A stretch of DNA of 64,000 bases from JABDII01 sp963815325 (lineage in GTDB: Bacteria; Gemmatimonadota; Gemmatimonadetes; Gemmatimonadales; GWC2-71-9). Positions 8,975 through 18,043 of the stretch are shown one piece after another. The stretch is taken from assembly GCA_963815325.1 (NCBI GenBank), contig CAWFGG010000011.1, forward strand, positions 62,001 to 126,000. The letters are read 5' to 3'. Positions within the stretch are counted from its first letter, which is position 1, and each line of letters starts with the position of its first letter. The notes under the pieces were generated by a model. It saw only the letters and a program-made list of their open reading frames with translations. It was not told the DNA's origin and ran no database searches. Position numbers and translations under genes: made by a program.

Positions 8975-9505
8975 GTGAAGGTCCTCGAGACGGAGCGTCT
9001 CACTCTCCGGCGGCTCTCGATCGACGATGCCGAGTTCATTCTCGAACTCCTCACCGACCCCGCGTTTCTCAAATACGTGGGCGACAAAGGCGTTCGGACC
9101 GTCGCGGACGCACGCGACTACATCCTGTCCGGACCCGTCACGAGTTACGAGCAGTTCGGCTTTGGACTCTACCTGGTGGAATTGAAGGGGGACGGGAACC
9201 CAATCGGCATGTGCGGCCTGCTCAAGCGTGAGTCGCTGCCGGATGCCGACATCGGTTTCGCCTTTCTACCTCGCTACCGGGCCCGGGGATACGCCTGCGA
9301 GGCGGCCGCCGCGGTGCTGGCCTATGCCCGGGAGCAGGTCGGCCTCCGCCGGATCGTGGCCATCACCGTTCCGGACAATGCCGGCTCCATCCGAATCCTC
9401 GAGAAGATCGGGCTCCGGTTCGAGCGCATGGTGCGGCTCTCCGAGGACGCCGAGGAACTCCAGCTGTTCGCGTCCGGTGGCACGGCACCGGATGGATGGA
9501 TGTGA
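8975..9505 (+). CDS. GNAT N-acetyltransferase, RimJ/RimL type
   Basis: A 176-residue acetyltransferase. The start reads VLETERLTLRRL, the usual RimJ/RimL-type opening, followed by DIGFAFLPRYRARGYACEAAAAVLAYA (acetyl-CoA binding motif A with R-x-x-GYA) and VPDNAGSIRILEKIGLRFE (motif B). These enzymes acetylate N-terminal or small-molecule amines; the substrate here is unknown. The GTG at 8975 was chosen because the conserved L-x-T-x-R-L-x-L-R opening starts two codons later, and no ATG lies between it and the conserved part. Confidence 0.85.
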   Translation: MKVLETERLTLRRLSIDDAEFILELLTDPAFLKYVGDKGVRTVADARDYILSGPVTSYEQFGFGLYLVELKGDGNPIGMCGLLKRESLPDADIGFAFLPRYRARGYACEAAAAVLAYAREQVGLRRIVAITVPDNAGSIRILEKIGLRFERMVRLSEDAEELQLFASGGTAPDGWM

Positions 9506-9581
9506 CCAGATGACACCTGCCCTCGCGGACCTCGGCAGGGCACCGAGGTCACGGGGGTGTCTAGGTCGGTCGAGGGGTCGT

Positions 9582-9935
9582 TTACCCGACGCGCTGCGAC
9601 GCGCCGCTGCCACCCATCGGACGGGCCGCGACCGCAACCGAGATTTCGCGCAGGTAGTCGACGGCCTTGAAGACCACGATCAGGATCTCCATCATCACCC
9701 GGAAATACATGGCCATGAGCAGGAAGACCAGGCCCGCGAGCGGGACGCCGATGATCAGGGCGCCGAGCTTGCCGAAGAAGCCGCCGGCCATGCCCAGCGC
9801 GGCGATCAACACGGCCACGCCTGCGACGCCGCTCGCCAGCAGCAGCAACGCGTAGAGAACCCGTTGGATCTTGGGCGTGATGAAGTGGGTGAACGACAGG
9901 TCGAAGATCGACGCGATGAAGCCTCGCTGGTCCAT
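9582..9935 (-). CDS. DUF4282-like membrane protein
   Basis: A 117-residue protein with an amphipathic start (MDQRGFIASIFDLSFTHFIT) and two strong membrane helices (about residues 23-48 and 58-82), then a short tail. This is the layout of DUF4282, small membrane proteins of unknown function. ATG 9935 is preferred over the upstream ATG at 9992 because the conserved FDLSF opening starts just after it and the upstream extension is Pro/Gly-rich filler. It is convergent with the GNAT gene. Confidence 0.65.
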   Translation of the reverse strand: MDQRGFIASIFDLSFTHFITPKIQRVLYALLLLASGVAGVAVLIAALGMAGGFFGKLGALIIGVPLAGLVFLLMAMYFRVMMEILIVVFKAVDYLREISVAVAARPMGGSGASQRVG

Positions 9936-10062
9936 GGTGCGCTCCGGTGGGGGGACGGATGCTCGGATGTTGCTGCCCCCTTGGGGGCTCACCTCGCATT
10001 ACGCAGGTTCGCGGCTGGAGCTGTCATAGCCCTGCGTAGTCTTCCCTCGATGGAAGCGAGCA

Positions 10063-10716
10063 ATGGCTGAGGTGGATGCATCGAAGATCGCTAGACGCCT
10101 GAGGGCCGCGCGGCCGCTCAACGCGGCCGCGCTCCGTGCCCTGCGCCGTGATGTCTCGAAGCAGGTGGCCGCGTGGCCACCTCGCGACGTGATCGAGTTG
10201 GCCGATGCCATTATCGACCTGACCCCGCCCGGGGCCTACCCGTTTGTCTACGAGCTGATCTGCTATCACCCGACCGCGCTCCAGCACCTCGGCCTGCGCG
10301 ATCTGGAACGCCTGGGTCGGCACATGCGCGGCTGGGGAGACGTCGATTCGTTCGCGGGAATCGCCGGTCGAGCATGGCGGAATGGCCAGATATCGGATGC
10401 CGCAATCCATCGCTGGGCCCGGTCGGATGATCGGTGGTGGCGGCGCGCGGCGTTGGTGTCCACCGTGGCACTCAACGTCAAGTCGCAGGGCGGCCGTGGC
10501 GATGTCAATCGCACGCTGGGGGTGTGCCGCCGACTACTCGACGACCGCGACGACATGGTGGTGAAGGCCATGTCCTGGGCGCTCCGGGCATTGGCCGTTC
10601 GGAAGCCAGGGGCAGTGGATCAGTTCGTGACCCGCAACGAGAGGGCACTCGCGCCCCGCGTGGTGCGGGAGGCCAGGAACAAGCTCCGCACCGGGCGAAA
10701 GGACGGCAAAGCCTGA
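10063..10716 (+). CDS. AlkD-like DNA alkylation repair protein (HEAT repeats)
   Basis: A 217-residue all-helical protein. RGWGDVDSFAG and WARSDDRWWRRAALVSTV align with the active-site helices of AlkD, a HEAT-repeat glycosylase that removes N3- and N7-alkylpurines without flipping the base. The key Asp of the WDxVD-like element and the Trp/Arg cluster are present. It is monocistronic and ends in a shared hairpin with the convergent gene downstream. Some relatives lack glycosylase activity, so I call it AlkD-like. Confidence 0.75.
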   Translation: MAEVDASKIARRLRAARPLNAAALRALRRDVSKQVAAWPPRDVIELADAIIDLTPPGAYPFVYELICYHPTALQHLGLRDLERLGRHMRGWGDVDSFAGIAGRAWRNGQISDAAIHRWARSDDRWWRRAALVSTVALNVKSQGGRGDVNRTLGVCRRLLDDRDDMVVKAMSWALRALAVRKPGAVDQFVTRNERALAPRVVREARNKLRTGRKDGKA

Positions 10717-10756
10717 AGCGAGCCTGGCGACCAGGGATCTGCCGCCCTGGCTCGCT
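10717..10756. terminator. Probable bidirectional terminator hairpin between convergent genes
   Basis: AGCGAGCC (10717-10724) pairs perfectly with GGCTCGCT (10749-10756); an alternative inner stem pairs CCAGGG (10731-10736) with CCCTGG (10745-10750). The element fills the 63-base gap between the stops of the AlkD-like gene (plus) and the secreted repeat protein (minus). There is no clear U-tract on either side, so its strength is uncertain. Confidence 0.5.
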
Positions 10757-10779
10757 CCAATGCTTCGATGTGCTTGGGG

Positions 10780-11925
10780 CTACTTCTTGCCCTGAAGCGC
10801 CTTCAGCACGTCCCCGAGCAGCCCGCCGGCCCCGCCCCAAGTGCCGGTGGTGAGATCGCGAAACCCAACCGCATACTCCCTCACCGACCGGATCTGCTGG
10901 CTCGGTAAGATCTCCATCTGCTCGATGGTAAAATCGAAAGCGTAGCGGGTGCCTACCTGCCGACGGCCGGCACGGAACCAGACGGTGAACGTCGCGTTCC
11001 GTGACTGCCCTGGGTCGAGCCGGAACGACGGGTCCGCCGAACGCCCGGTGACCAGCCCGATGCCCTTGACGCTGGTGTCGTGCGTGCCGGGGCGGCCCCA
11101 CAGATATCGGTTCCCGACGTCGTCCACCATCACGCTCGAGCCGGATTGGTACCCAATGATCAGCGGCTCGTTGGACACATTGCTGAACCGGACCGTGGTC
11201 TCCACGATCTGGTCATTGTACGGATCCCGTTTGCTCAGATTGACCCGCACCACCTCGGCCACGAACGGGCCGGCGTGGTTGCAGCGCACATCGCCGCCAC
11301 ATGGATCCTTGACCGGCATCGCCGCCTCGGCTGCCGGAGGCTCGCCACCAGACGGTTCGGCCGGTGCCGGGGCGGCGGCAGCGACGGCACCTTCGCCGAA
11401 GCCGCTGAAGTGGAGCACGTGTTCCTTCCCCAACCGGTACTGTGACCCGGTCACGGGATCGATCTCCCTGATCGCCAGGTCGATCTCGTAGGTCGTGCCG
11501 TAGATGTCGCCCCGGCGTGGCTGCCAGGCGAATTCGAACCGGGCGTCGCTCACTTCCCCGGGCTGCAACACAAACTTGGGGTCGAAAGTATTGGCGTTGA
11601 CCTCACCGATTCCGCGCACGCCGCGTCCGCCCTGGACCTGATACCGATTGCCTCGGTCATCTACAGCCAGCCCGGAGCCAGAGACATATCCTAGAACCAG
11701 GGGGCCAGTGGTCCTGTTCTGGAATCGGATGGTGGCCGACACCAGCCGGTAGTTCCCGGTCGTGCTTTCGCGAAAGTCGCTTACGGTCGCAATGAATGTC
11801 GTCACCTCGGTACAGGACGGCTGTCCTGCACAGGCCTGGTTTGCTTGGCCGGCGAGCGGCGGGCCGACGAGGCCGAGGGCGGCCCCCGCAAGTACGATCG
11901 CAAACCCGTTGTGGCGCAAAGTCAT
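10780..11925 (-). CDS. Secreted protein with two repeats of a DUF4352-like beta domain
   Basis: A 381-residue protein. Residues 1-26 are a signal peptide (ending PPLAGQAN). Two homologous domains follow: TTFIATVSDFRESTTGNYRLV...IRFQNRT and EVVRVNLSKRDPYNDQIVETT...VRFSNVS. Each continues with G-Y-x-S-G-S-x-x-x-VDDxGNRY, a GIG element, and a FxLxPG stretch followed by F-x-x-xW. They are joined by a Pro/Ala-rich linker and a CGGDVRC segment matching the first domain's CAGQPSC. The fold is probably an immunoglobulin-like sandwich of the telomeric-repeat/DUF4352 kind. The role is unknown. ATG 11925 is preceded by GGAGGACACATC. Confidence 0.65.
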   Translation of the reverse strand: MTLRHNGFAIVLAGAALGLVGPPLAGQANQACAGQPSCTEVTTFIATVSDFRESTTGNYRLVSATIRFQNRTTGPLVLGYVSGSGLAVDDRGNRYQVQGGRGVRGIGEVNANTFDPKFVLQPGEVSDARFEFAWQPRRGDIYGTTYEIDLAIREIDPVTGSQYRLGKEHVLHFSGFGEGAVAAAAPAPAEPSGGEPPAAEAAMPVKDPCGGDVRCNHAGPFVAEVVRVNLSKRDPYNDQIVETTVRFSNVSNEPLIIGYQSGSSVMVDDVGNRYLWGRPGTHDTSVKGIGLVTGRSADPSFRLDPGQSRNATFTVWFRAGRRQVGTRYAFDFTIEQMEILPSQQIRSVREYAVGFRDLTTGTWGGAGGLLGDVLKALQGKK

Positions 11926-12018
11926 GATGTGTCCTCCGTTGATCCGATGCAGGTCGTGGGTCCATAAAGCAAGCAGCATGGTTGTTAACGACTCCGTCCG
12001 GCAGATTGGTCAGGGCTA

Positions 12019-12330
12019 TCACCCGGCGGGCGACTTGACGAATTCGGAATAGCCCGCTTCCACCGCCGCAACATTCCGGGCACTGCGCCACCAAAGCCAC
12101 GCGCCCACCAGTGCGACCGGAACGCCGGCCGCGGCTCCGGCGACAGTGGGCAACAGCCCTACCCCGAGAAGGAGAAGCCCGCCACCGAGCAGCTTCGGCA
12201 GCCGGAGGCTTCGGATCATGGCCAGCTTCTTGGCCCGCAGGACGTCGGGGTCGCGTGAGCCGATCTCCCTGAGGCCGCCAATCACGGCTTGCTTGTCCAC
12301 GATCACGAACGGGTTCCCTCCAACCTGCAT
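12019..12330 (-). CDS. Small two-helix membrane protein, unknown
   Basis: A 103-residue protein with a soluble N-terminal segment (VIVDKQAVIGGLREIGSRDPDVLRAKK), two membrane helices (about residues 45-62 and 64-82) and a short charged tail. I do not recognise a family. ATG 12330 follows GGAGGG at 7-base spacing, which decides it over an upstream in-frame ATG at 12435. It is divergent from the sigma factor gene; the 205-base gap between them must contain promoters for both. Confidence 0.55.
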   Translation of the reverse strand: MQVGGNPFVIVDKQAVIGGLREIGSRDPDVLRAKKLAMIRSLRLPKLLGGGLLLLGVGLLPTVAGAAAGVPVALVGAWLWWRSARNVAAVEAGYSEFVKSPAG

Positions 12331-12535
12331 TGTTGCGCCCTCCGGTAGGGTCAGGCCGCAAATACTACCCACCTCTGTTGCCGACCCCCGCGCTGGGCGG
12401 TAGTGTATCCGGATGGGCGGCTCGTGGTCGCCCACAATGTTTCCGGGCCGGACGACGGTGCGCTGCCCAATTGGTAATACGCGGAATGACCGGGCACGCT
12501 GTCACAGTGGCCGCCGCAATCGGAGAAGTCGGCAT

Positions 12536-13069
12536 ATGCCGGAGCACGAGCCCACGCTCGATGAATGGTTCAGCCTTGCCTATGAGGAGCTTCGTCGGCT
12601 TGCCTCGAGCATTCGGCGAGACAACGCGAGCGCAACCCTCAGCCCCACCGCGCTGGTCCACGAGGCCTGGCTCAAGCTGGCTCGCACCTCGTCTCTCGAC
12701 GTGTCGTCCAAGCTCCATTTCAAGCGCATTGCCGCCCGCGCCATGCGGCAGGTGCTGGTCGACGCCGCACGGCGCAAGAGCACTGAGAAGCGAGGCGCCG
12801 GTGCCGCGCTCGTTACCTTCGATGACGAACTCGACAAAGCGGCCGCGACCGCCGCTGACGTCCTCGTGCTGGATGAAGCACTGGAGGAATTAGCCCAGGT
12901 AGCGCCGCGGCAGGCCGCAATGGTCGAGAGCAGGTTCTTCGGTGGCTTTGATGTCAAGGAAACGGCGGAACTCCTGGACCTGTCCGAGGCCACCGTGATG
13001 CGCGATTGGCGAGCCGCCCGGGCGTGGCTTGCCCTCCGCCTCCGTCAAGGGGAAGCGCCCGCGTCCTAG
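12536..13069 (+). CDS. ECF-type sigma factor (TIGR02999-like)
   Basis: A 177-residue sigma-70-family factor. Region 2 reads LAYEELRRLASSIRRDN with LSPTALVHEAWLKLAR (the pattern of the ECF group common in Acidobacteria, Planctomycetes and Gemmatimonadota), and region 4 ends in the helix-turn-helix ELLDLSEATVMRDWRAARAWL. It directs RNA polymerase to a specific promoter set, which cannot be named here. ATG 12536 has GGAGAAG 7 bases upstream. The Ser/Thr kinase gene starts 10 bases after its stop, so the two are one transcription unit. There is no recognisable anti-sigma factor; the kinase is the likely regulator. Confidence 0.88.
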   Translation: MPEHEPTLDEWFSLAYEELRRLASSIRRDNASATLSPTALVHEAWLKLARTSSLDVSSKLHFKRIAARAMRQVLVDAARRKSTEKRGAGAALVTFDDELDKAAATAADVLVLDEALEELAQVAPRQAAMVESRFFGGFDVKETAELLDLSEATVMRDWRAARAWLALRLRQGEAPAS

Positions 13070-13079
13070 GGGAGCAGCT

Positions 13080-15728
13080 ATGGATCCGGTTCGTTGGGAG
13101 CGAGTGCAGGGGCTGTTCCACGCCGCGGCGGCGCTGCCGGATGCCGAGCGGCGATCGTTCCTCGAGTCCGAATGTACCGGGGACCCCGAACTCCTCAGTG
13201 AAGTCATCGCGCTGCTGGAAGAGGATGCTCGGACCGGCTCACTGCTCGATCGCGGCGTGGCCGGGTCGGCCGAGCACTTGGTTGACGATGCACGTGATGT
13301 GACGATCGGCCTCCGGTTTGGTCCCTACCGGACGACCGGCATCGTTGGAGAAGGCGGGATGGGCCTCGTCTATCTCGCGGAACGCGCCGACCTCCAGAGC
13401 CGCGTCGCCATCAAGGTTCTTCGTGACGCGGCGCTCTCCCCGGCCCGCCGAGAGCGATTTGCCGCTGAGCAACGTACCCTGGCCCAGCTCAACCATCCGG
13501 CCATCGCACCACTGTATGATGCCGATACGCTTCCAAACGGTACGCCATGGTTCGCCATGGAATACGTCGAGGGGCTGCCGCTCACCGAGTACTGCCAACG
13601 CCGGGGGACTTCGCTCGAAGGTCGATTGCTCTTGCTCCGCGCGGTATGCGAAGCCGTGCAGCACGCCCATCGTCATCTGGTGGTCCACCGGGACCTCAAA
13701 CCGTCGAACATCATGGTCAAACAGGACGGCACGGTGAAGTTGCTGGACTTTGGGATTGCCAAGCAGCTGGAAAGTCTCGACGTGCCGGTAGATCAGACCA
13801 AAACCGGGCTTCGGCTCATGACGCCGGCCTATGCCGCCCCCGAGCAGCTGCGTGGTGAGCGTGTCGGCATTCACACCGATATCTACTCGTTGGGCGTGCT
13901 CCTCTACGAACTCCTGACCGGCCAATTACCGTTCGATTTGGCCAACCAGGCACCGTGGGAAGCCGAGCGTATCATCGCCGAGCAAGAGCCCGCCAAGCCC
14001 TCTGCGGTGGTGCAACGCGCTGGAGGGGGGGTGGGTATCAGCCGGGCATCCTGGGGCGACCTGGACGTGTTATGCCTCGCCGCGATGCACAAGGAGCCCC
14101 AGCGTCGATACCGGACAGTGGACGCGCTCATCCGCGACATCGATCACTATCTGGCGCGGGAGCCGCTGGAGGCGCGACCCGACACCATCGGGTACCGGGC
14201 CGGGAAGTTCCTCCGCCGCAACAGAAACGCGGTGGCAGCCGGGATCGTCGTGGCCGCAACCGTGCTCGGCCTGGTGGGCTTTTACACCGTCCGACTTGCC
14301 AGCGCGCGGAATGCGGCCGTTGCCGAAGCCGCCCGCACTCAGCGGATTCAGGGATTCATGCTCAACCTCTTTCGGGGCGGCGACGAACAGGTGGGCCCGG
14401 CCGACAGTTTGCGGGTGGTGAGTCTTCTCGGACGCGGCGTCGAAGAGGCACGCACCCTCGGCAGCGAGCCCGAGGTGCAGGCGGAGCTGCTCTTCACCCT
14501 GGGCGGTTTGTATCAAAAGCTCGGCCAACTCGATCGGGCGGACTCCCTGCTGCAGCGTGTCCTCGAGCAGCGCCGCTCGTTGTATGGTGCGGAGCATGCC
14601 GACGTGGCGGAGGCCGAGGTGGCGCTGGGCGAGCTGCGGCTCGATCAGGCCGACTACCCGGAAGCCGAACGCCTGATCCGCGAGGGCCTGGCCAAGCTCG
14701 AGCGCGTGCTGCCCAGTGGTCACCCCGCCATCGCGAACGCGACGACGGCCCTGGGAACCGTGCTGGAGGAGCGTGGCGATTATGACCAGGCCATCGCGGT
14801 GCTCCAAGACGCCGTGCGTCTCCAGGAGCTGCAGGGCGAAGGCCCCAACCCCGGGCTCACGACGAGCCTGACCGAGCTCGGCAACTCTCATTTCTATGCC
14901 GGCAACTTCCCGATTGCGGATTCCATCTTCCGGCACGTGCTCGACTTGGACCGGCAACTCTATGGAAACCGTCACCCCGTGGTGGCCAACGATCTGATCA
15001 ACGTCGGCGCCGTGCAGCATGAGCGGGGAAAGTACCCAGAAGCGGAGCAGTTCTACCGCGATGCGCTCGAGGTAAACAGGGGGTTCTATGGGGAGGAACA
15101 CCCCAAGACGGCCCAAAACCTGACCATGCTGGGCCGCTCCCTCATCTTCCAGCGGCGGCTCGATGAAGCGGACCAAGTCATTCGGCAGGCAGCTGCCATC
15201 CAAGAAAGGGCCTATGGCGAGAACCATCCCCTGGTTGCCTCAACCGTCAACGAGTTGGGCAGCGTGGCCCTGATGCAGGATCGGTTGGATGACGCGGAAG
15301 CGGCCTATCGCCGGATGATCGAGATTTATCGCGCCGTATACCCACCACCGGCCAATCACTACTTGATCGGCATCGCGGTATCGAACCTCGCGAGCGTCCA
15401 GTTGACCCGGCAGCGGTATGCCGAAGCCGAGCGGCTGTTCAGCGAAGCCGTGCAGATCTTTTCCGATACCCAGTCTCCCGAGCATCTGAACACGGGCATC
15501 GCGCGAATCAAGCTCGGACGCGCGCTCCTGCGTCAGCACCATTACGCGCAAGCCGCAAGTGAGAGTCTCGCAGGATATGAGATTCTGGTGCCGCAAACCG
15601 ACCCGACGGTGAGCTGGCTCCAGACCGCTCGTCGTGACCTGGTGGAGGCCTACGATGCCCTAGGACAGCCCGAGCGGGCCGAGCGGTTCCGCAAGGAGCT
15701 GGCGGATACGGTAGAGAAGACCCCATAA
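13080..15728 (+). CDS. Membrane Ser/Thr protein kinase with C-terminal TPR repeats
   Basis: An 882-residue protein. Residues 1-72 are a helical N-terminal segment usual in this group. The kinase domain covers about 83-360: glycine loop GIVGEGGMGLV (87-97), Lys112 in VAIKVL, catalytic loop HRDLKPSN (203-210), DFG at 223-225, and APEQL for substrate positioning. All catalytic residues are present. A single membrane helix spans about 384-404, so the kinase faces the cytoplasm and the remaining 475 residues face outside. These carry repeated TPR units (for example LGELRLDQADYPEAERLIREGL and ITRLGELGNSHFYAGNF-like spacing) with the 42-residue 'TPR-12' period. Coupled to the sigma factor, it probably relays an envelope signal. 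Confidence 0.88.
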   Translation: MDPVRWERVQGLFHAAAALPDAERRSFLESECTGDPELLSEVIALLEEDARTGSLLDRGVAGSAEHLVDDARDVTIGLRFGPYRTTGIVGEGGMGLVYLAERADLQSRVAIKVLRDAALSPARRERFAAEQRTLAQLNHPAIAPLYDADTLPNGTPWFAMEYVEGLPLTEYCQRRGTSLEGRLLLLRAVCEAVQHAHRHLVVHRDLKPSNIMVKQDGTVKLLDFGIAKQLESLDVPVDQTKTGLRLMTPAYAAPEQLRGERVGIHTDIYSLGVLLYELLTGQLPFDLANQAPWEAERIIAEQEPAKPSAVVQRAGGGVGISRASWGDLDVLCLAAMHKEPQRRYRTVDALIRDIDHYLAREPLEARPDTIGYRAGKFLRRNRNAVAAGIVVAATVLGLVGFYTVRLASARNAAVAEAARTQRIQGFMLNLFRGGDEQVGPADSLRVVSLLGRGVEEARTLGSEPEVQAELLFTLGGLYQKLGQLDRADSLLQRVLEQRRSLYGAEHADVAEAEVALGELRLDQADYPEAERLIREGLAKLERVLPSGHPAIANATTALGTVLEERGDYDQAIAVLQDAVRLQELQGEGPNPGLTTSLTELGNSHFYAGNFPIADSIFRHVLDLDRQLYGNRHPVVANDLINVGAVQHERGKYPEAEQFYRDALEVNRGFYGEEHPKTAQNLTMLGRSLIFQRRLDEADQVIRQAAAIQERAYGENHPLVASTVNELGSVALMQDRLDDAEAAYRRMIEIYRAVYPPPANHYLIGIAVSNLASVQLTRQRYAEAERLFSEAVQIFSDTQSPEHLNTGIARIKLGRALLRQHHYAQAASESLAGYEILVPQTDPTVSWLQTARRDLVEAYDALGQPERAERFRKELADTVEKTP

Positions 15729-15827
15729 CGCATCAACCGCCTTGCGACCCGGGCGTGAGGGCTCGAGCGCTGACAGCCTCAGGCCCTGAACTGCGTACTG
15801 CAACAAGAACCCGAGAAGGAGCCCCCC

Positions 15828-16445
15828 GTGCATCGGTCCCGATTCAACTGGTTCGCGATTGCCTCGGCGCTGGCCGTCGGTCTGGCCGCCCCGCGTGCGC
15901 TGCCCGCTCAGTCCCATGCGCCGGTGAGCTTGGGCGCCTTGCTCACCACCTTCCTGGCCGATTCGGGGGTCCGAACCCAGGGCCTTCCGTGGACGACCGG
16001 GAACGAGCTTGCCATCGAATGGCAGAGCCCGACGCCCGTCAAGATTCCCTACACGACCCAGGATGGCAGCACCGTATCTCGCACGGGTACCACTCGGGTC
16101 AGCATGAATGACGGATCCATTGTTGATGCCACCGTCGAAGTGGCCGGCAACGAGGTGGGCATCCAGCGGGTCACCGTGGGCTTCGACGCACCGGAGCTTC
16201 CCAAGAACCTGGTGCTGGCGGAACAGACCCTGACCGCCGCGGGCATTGCGCTCACTCCGCTCAAGTGCAGCCGAGATACCGAGGGGATCAGCTACGGCAA
16301 CCTGGTCTACGTACTCAAGGCTCCCGGCAAGACCGCCTCCGCGCTGCATGAGTCGTGGAATTGTGGACAGGACGGCTGCGGCGCCGCGTTGACCATTGTC
16401 TATCGGAAAAAGGACCTGGCCTCGATCTCGTGCTTCGGGGAGTAG
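15828..16445 (+). CDS. Secreted protein of unknown function
   Basis: A 205-residue protein with an N-terminal signal peptide (residues 1-28, ending ALPAQSH). The body is beta-rich with three conserved-looking Cys near the C-terminus (WNCGQDGCGAALTIVYRK and SISCFGE), possibly disulphide-bonded. I recognise no family. The GTG at 15828 sits after GAGAAGGA at suitable distance. It lies 99 bases after the kinase gene and could be its partner or target. Confidence 0.5.
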   Translation: MHRSRFNWFAIASALAVGLAAPRALPAQSHAPVSLGALLTTFLADSGVRTQGLPWTTGNELAIEWQSPTPVKIPYTTQDGSTVSRTGTTRVSMNDGSIVDATVEVAGNEVGIQRVTVGFDAPELPKNLVLAEQTLTAAGIALTPLKCSRDTEGISYGNLVYVLKAPGKTASALHESWNCGQDGCGAALTIVYRKKDLASISCFGE

Positions 16446-16599
16446 GCTCGCACGGTCGCGGCGCCCTCGCTCGCCACCTCATCTAGCCACCCGGCCCACC
16501 ACCTGAGCCGGGTATTTCATGCTGGCTAGAGGCTGCCACCGGCCATAGATTCAGTTTTCCCCCTCACAAACGTCCGCAATGAAAACGGGGAAGGCAATT

Positions 16600-17112
16600 A
16601 TGAGTCAAACCGGTCGAGTAGCTACTGCCGTGCTGGTGGCACTCGCCGCGGCGTCCTGCGCCCCATCAGAGACAGCTCAACTCGAGGCCAATAAGGACCT
16701 GGTGCGGCAGTTTGCCGCGGCGATCAACGCGGCAGACTGGGACACGCTGGACTCGTTGGTAACGGAGGACTTCCGCCGGCACAGTCAGGCGACACCCGAC
16801 GTGCAGGTGAACTCGCGCGCCGACTTTCGCAAACTCCAGGAGTCGTTCTTTGCGAGCATGCCCGACCAGCACATCACGGTCGACATGCTCGTGGCGGAGG
16901 GCGACAAGGTCGCCGCGTACGCGACCTATGCCGGCACCTTGACGGGTCCGATGGGCGACTTTCCGCCGACCGGGAAGTCGGCGGAGAGCAAGTTCATCAG
17001 CATCTTTCGCATCGAGGGCGGACGGATCGCGGAGCTCTGGGTCGAATGGGACAACCTGGCCATGCTCGCCCAGCTCGGGCTCTTCCCGCCGCCTAGTGAG
17101 CCGAGCGATTGA
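16600..17112 (+). CDS. Lipoprotein with a SnoaL-like (ester cyclase) domain
   Basis: A 170-residue protein. The N-terminus is a lipoprotein signal (ALAAASCAPSE). The rest is a SnoaL/NTF2-like cone-shaped domain: DLVRQFAAAINAADWDTLDSLVTEDFRRHSQ, then PDQHITVDMLVAEGDKVAAYATYAGT, then GKSAESKFISIFRIEGGRIAELWVEWDN. In SnoaL enzymes a His/Asp pair catalyses cyclisation or hydrolysis; the DF-x-x-H-S motif is kept, but the natural substrate is unknown. I chose ATG 16600 with GGAAGG 6 bases upstream, over ATG 16579, which has no Shine-Dalgarno. Confidence 0.8.
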   Translation: MSQTGRVATAVLVALAAASCAPSETAQLEANKDLVRQFAAAINAADWDTLDSLVTEDFRRHSQATPDVQVNSRADFRKLQESFFASMPDQHITVDMLVAEGDKVAAYATYAGTLTGPMGDFPPTGKSAESKFISIFRIEGGRIAELWVEWDNLAMLAQLGLFPPPSEPSD

Positions 17113-17220
17113 GAGTTGTCTGAGTTTGCAGGCACGGGCAGTGGACATCGCGGCTAACACGACGGTCCTGTACAATGAAGAATCGGAACGTCAGGGACTT
17201 GACCACGGGGGCACGGTAGG

Positions 17221-17928
17221 ATGACGCACATCGAGGCCCAGCCCGCGCTCGACCGAGACAGAAGTAGTGCGGTGACGCGCGGACGCTGGCTCACCTGGGC
17301 TACCGTCGCCTACAACTGCCTGGAAGGCCTGCTCTCGATCGGGAGCGGGCTCTTGGCCGGCAGTGTGTCGCTGATCGGCTTCGGGGTGGACAGCTTCATC
17401 GAAGTGAGCGCGAGCCTCATCGCCGTGTGGCGGCTGCACGTCGATCACGAGGCCAGTAGGCGCGAGCAGGCGGAGCGCCTGGCACAGCGGCTGATCGGCC
17501 TCTCGTTCCTCGCGTTGGCCGGCTACGTAGCGGTCGAGGCCACCCGCTCGCTCGTCACTCGGGCCGAGCCGGAACCGAGCCCTATCGGGATCGCCATCGC
17601 CGCAGCCTCGCTCGTCGTCATGCCGCTCTTAGCCCGGGCCAAACGCCGGGTCGCAGCGCGACTCTCAAGTGGAGCACTTGGCGCGGAAGCCAGGCAGACC
17701 GAGATCTGTATGTACCTGTCGGCGATTCTCTTAGGCGGGCTCGTCCTGAATGCCGCATTCTCCTGGTGGTGGGCCGACCCCGTTGCCGGAATTGCCATGA
17801 CGCCGTTCATTGCCTGGGAAGGCATCGAGGGTCTGCGCGGCCGCCACGCTTGCGGTGACTGTGCGCCGGTCGAGTTGGTCGCTGCCCAACAGCTCAGCAC
17901 TGACGGGCCTGGAGCGTCGCGAACATAG
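17221..17928 (+). CDS. Cation transporter, TMEM163/CDF-like membrane domain
   Basis: A 235-residue membrane protein with about six helices. The second helix holds GSVSLIGFGVDSFIEVSASLIAVWR, a diagnostic D-S-F-x-E pattern of CDF-related transporters of the TMEM163 group, and a later helix carries WWWADPVAGIAMTPFIAWEG with an Asp. CDF proteins export divalent cations such as zinc by exchange with protons. The soluble C-terminal metal-binding domain of full CDF transporters is missing, as expected for this subgroup. A CGDCAP motif follows the last helix and could bind metal. The metal is not determined. Confidence 0.8.
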   Translation: MTHIEAQPALDRDRSSAVTRGRWLTWATVAYNCLEGLLSIGSGLLAGSVSLIGFGVDSFIEVSASLIAVWRLHVDHEASRREQAERLAQRLIGLSFLALAGYVAVEATRSLVTRAEPEPSPIGIAIAAASLVVMPLLARAKRRVAARLSSGALGAEARQTEICMYLSAILLGGLVLNAAFSWWWADPVAGIAMTPFIAWEGIEGLRGRHACGDCAPVELVAAQQLSTDGPGASRT

Positions 17929-18043
17929 GCCTGCGCGAAACAACGCCCGGGAACCCGAACGCGCCCTACTGCGTTCACGTGACAGCACGCAGACGGTCAT
18001 ATGCGCCAACGAATTGAGATCCATAGATTACCGAGCGCTACCC

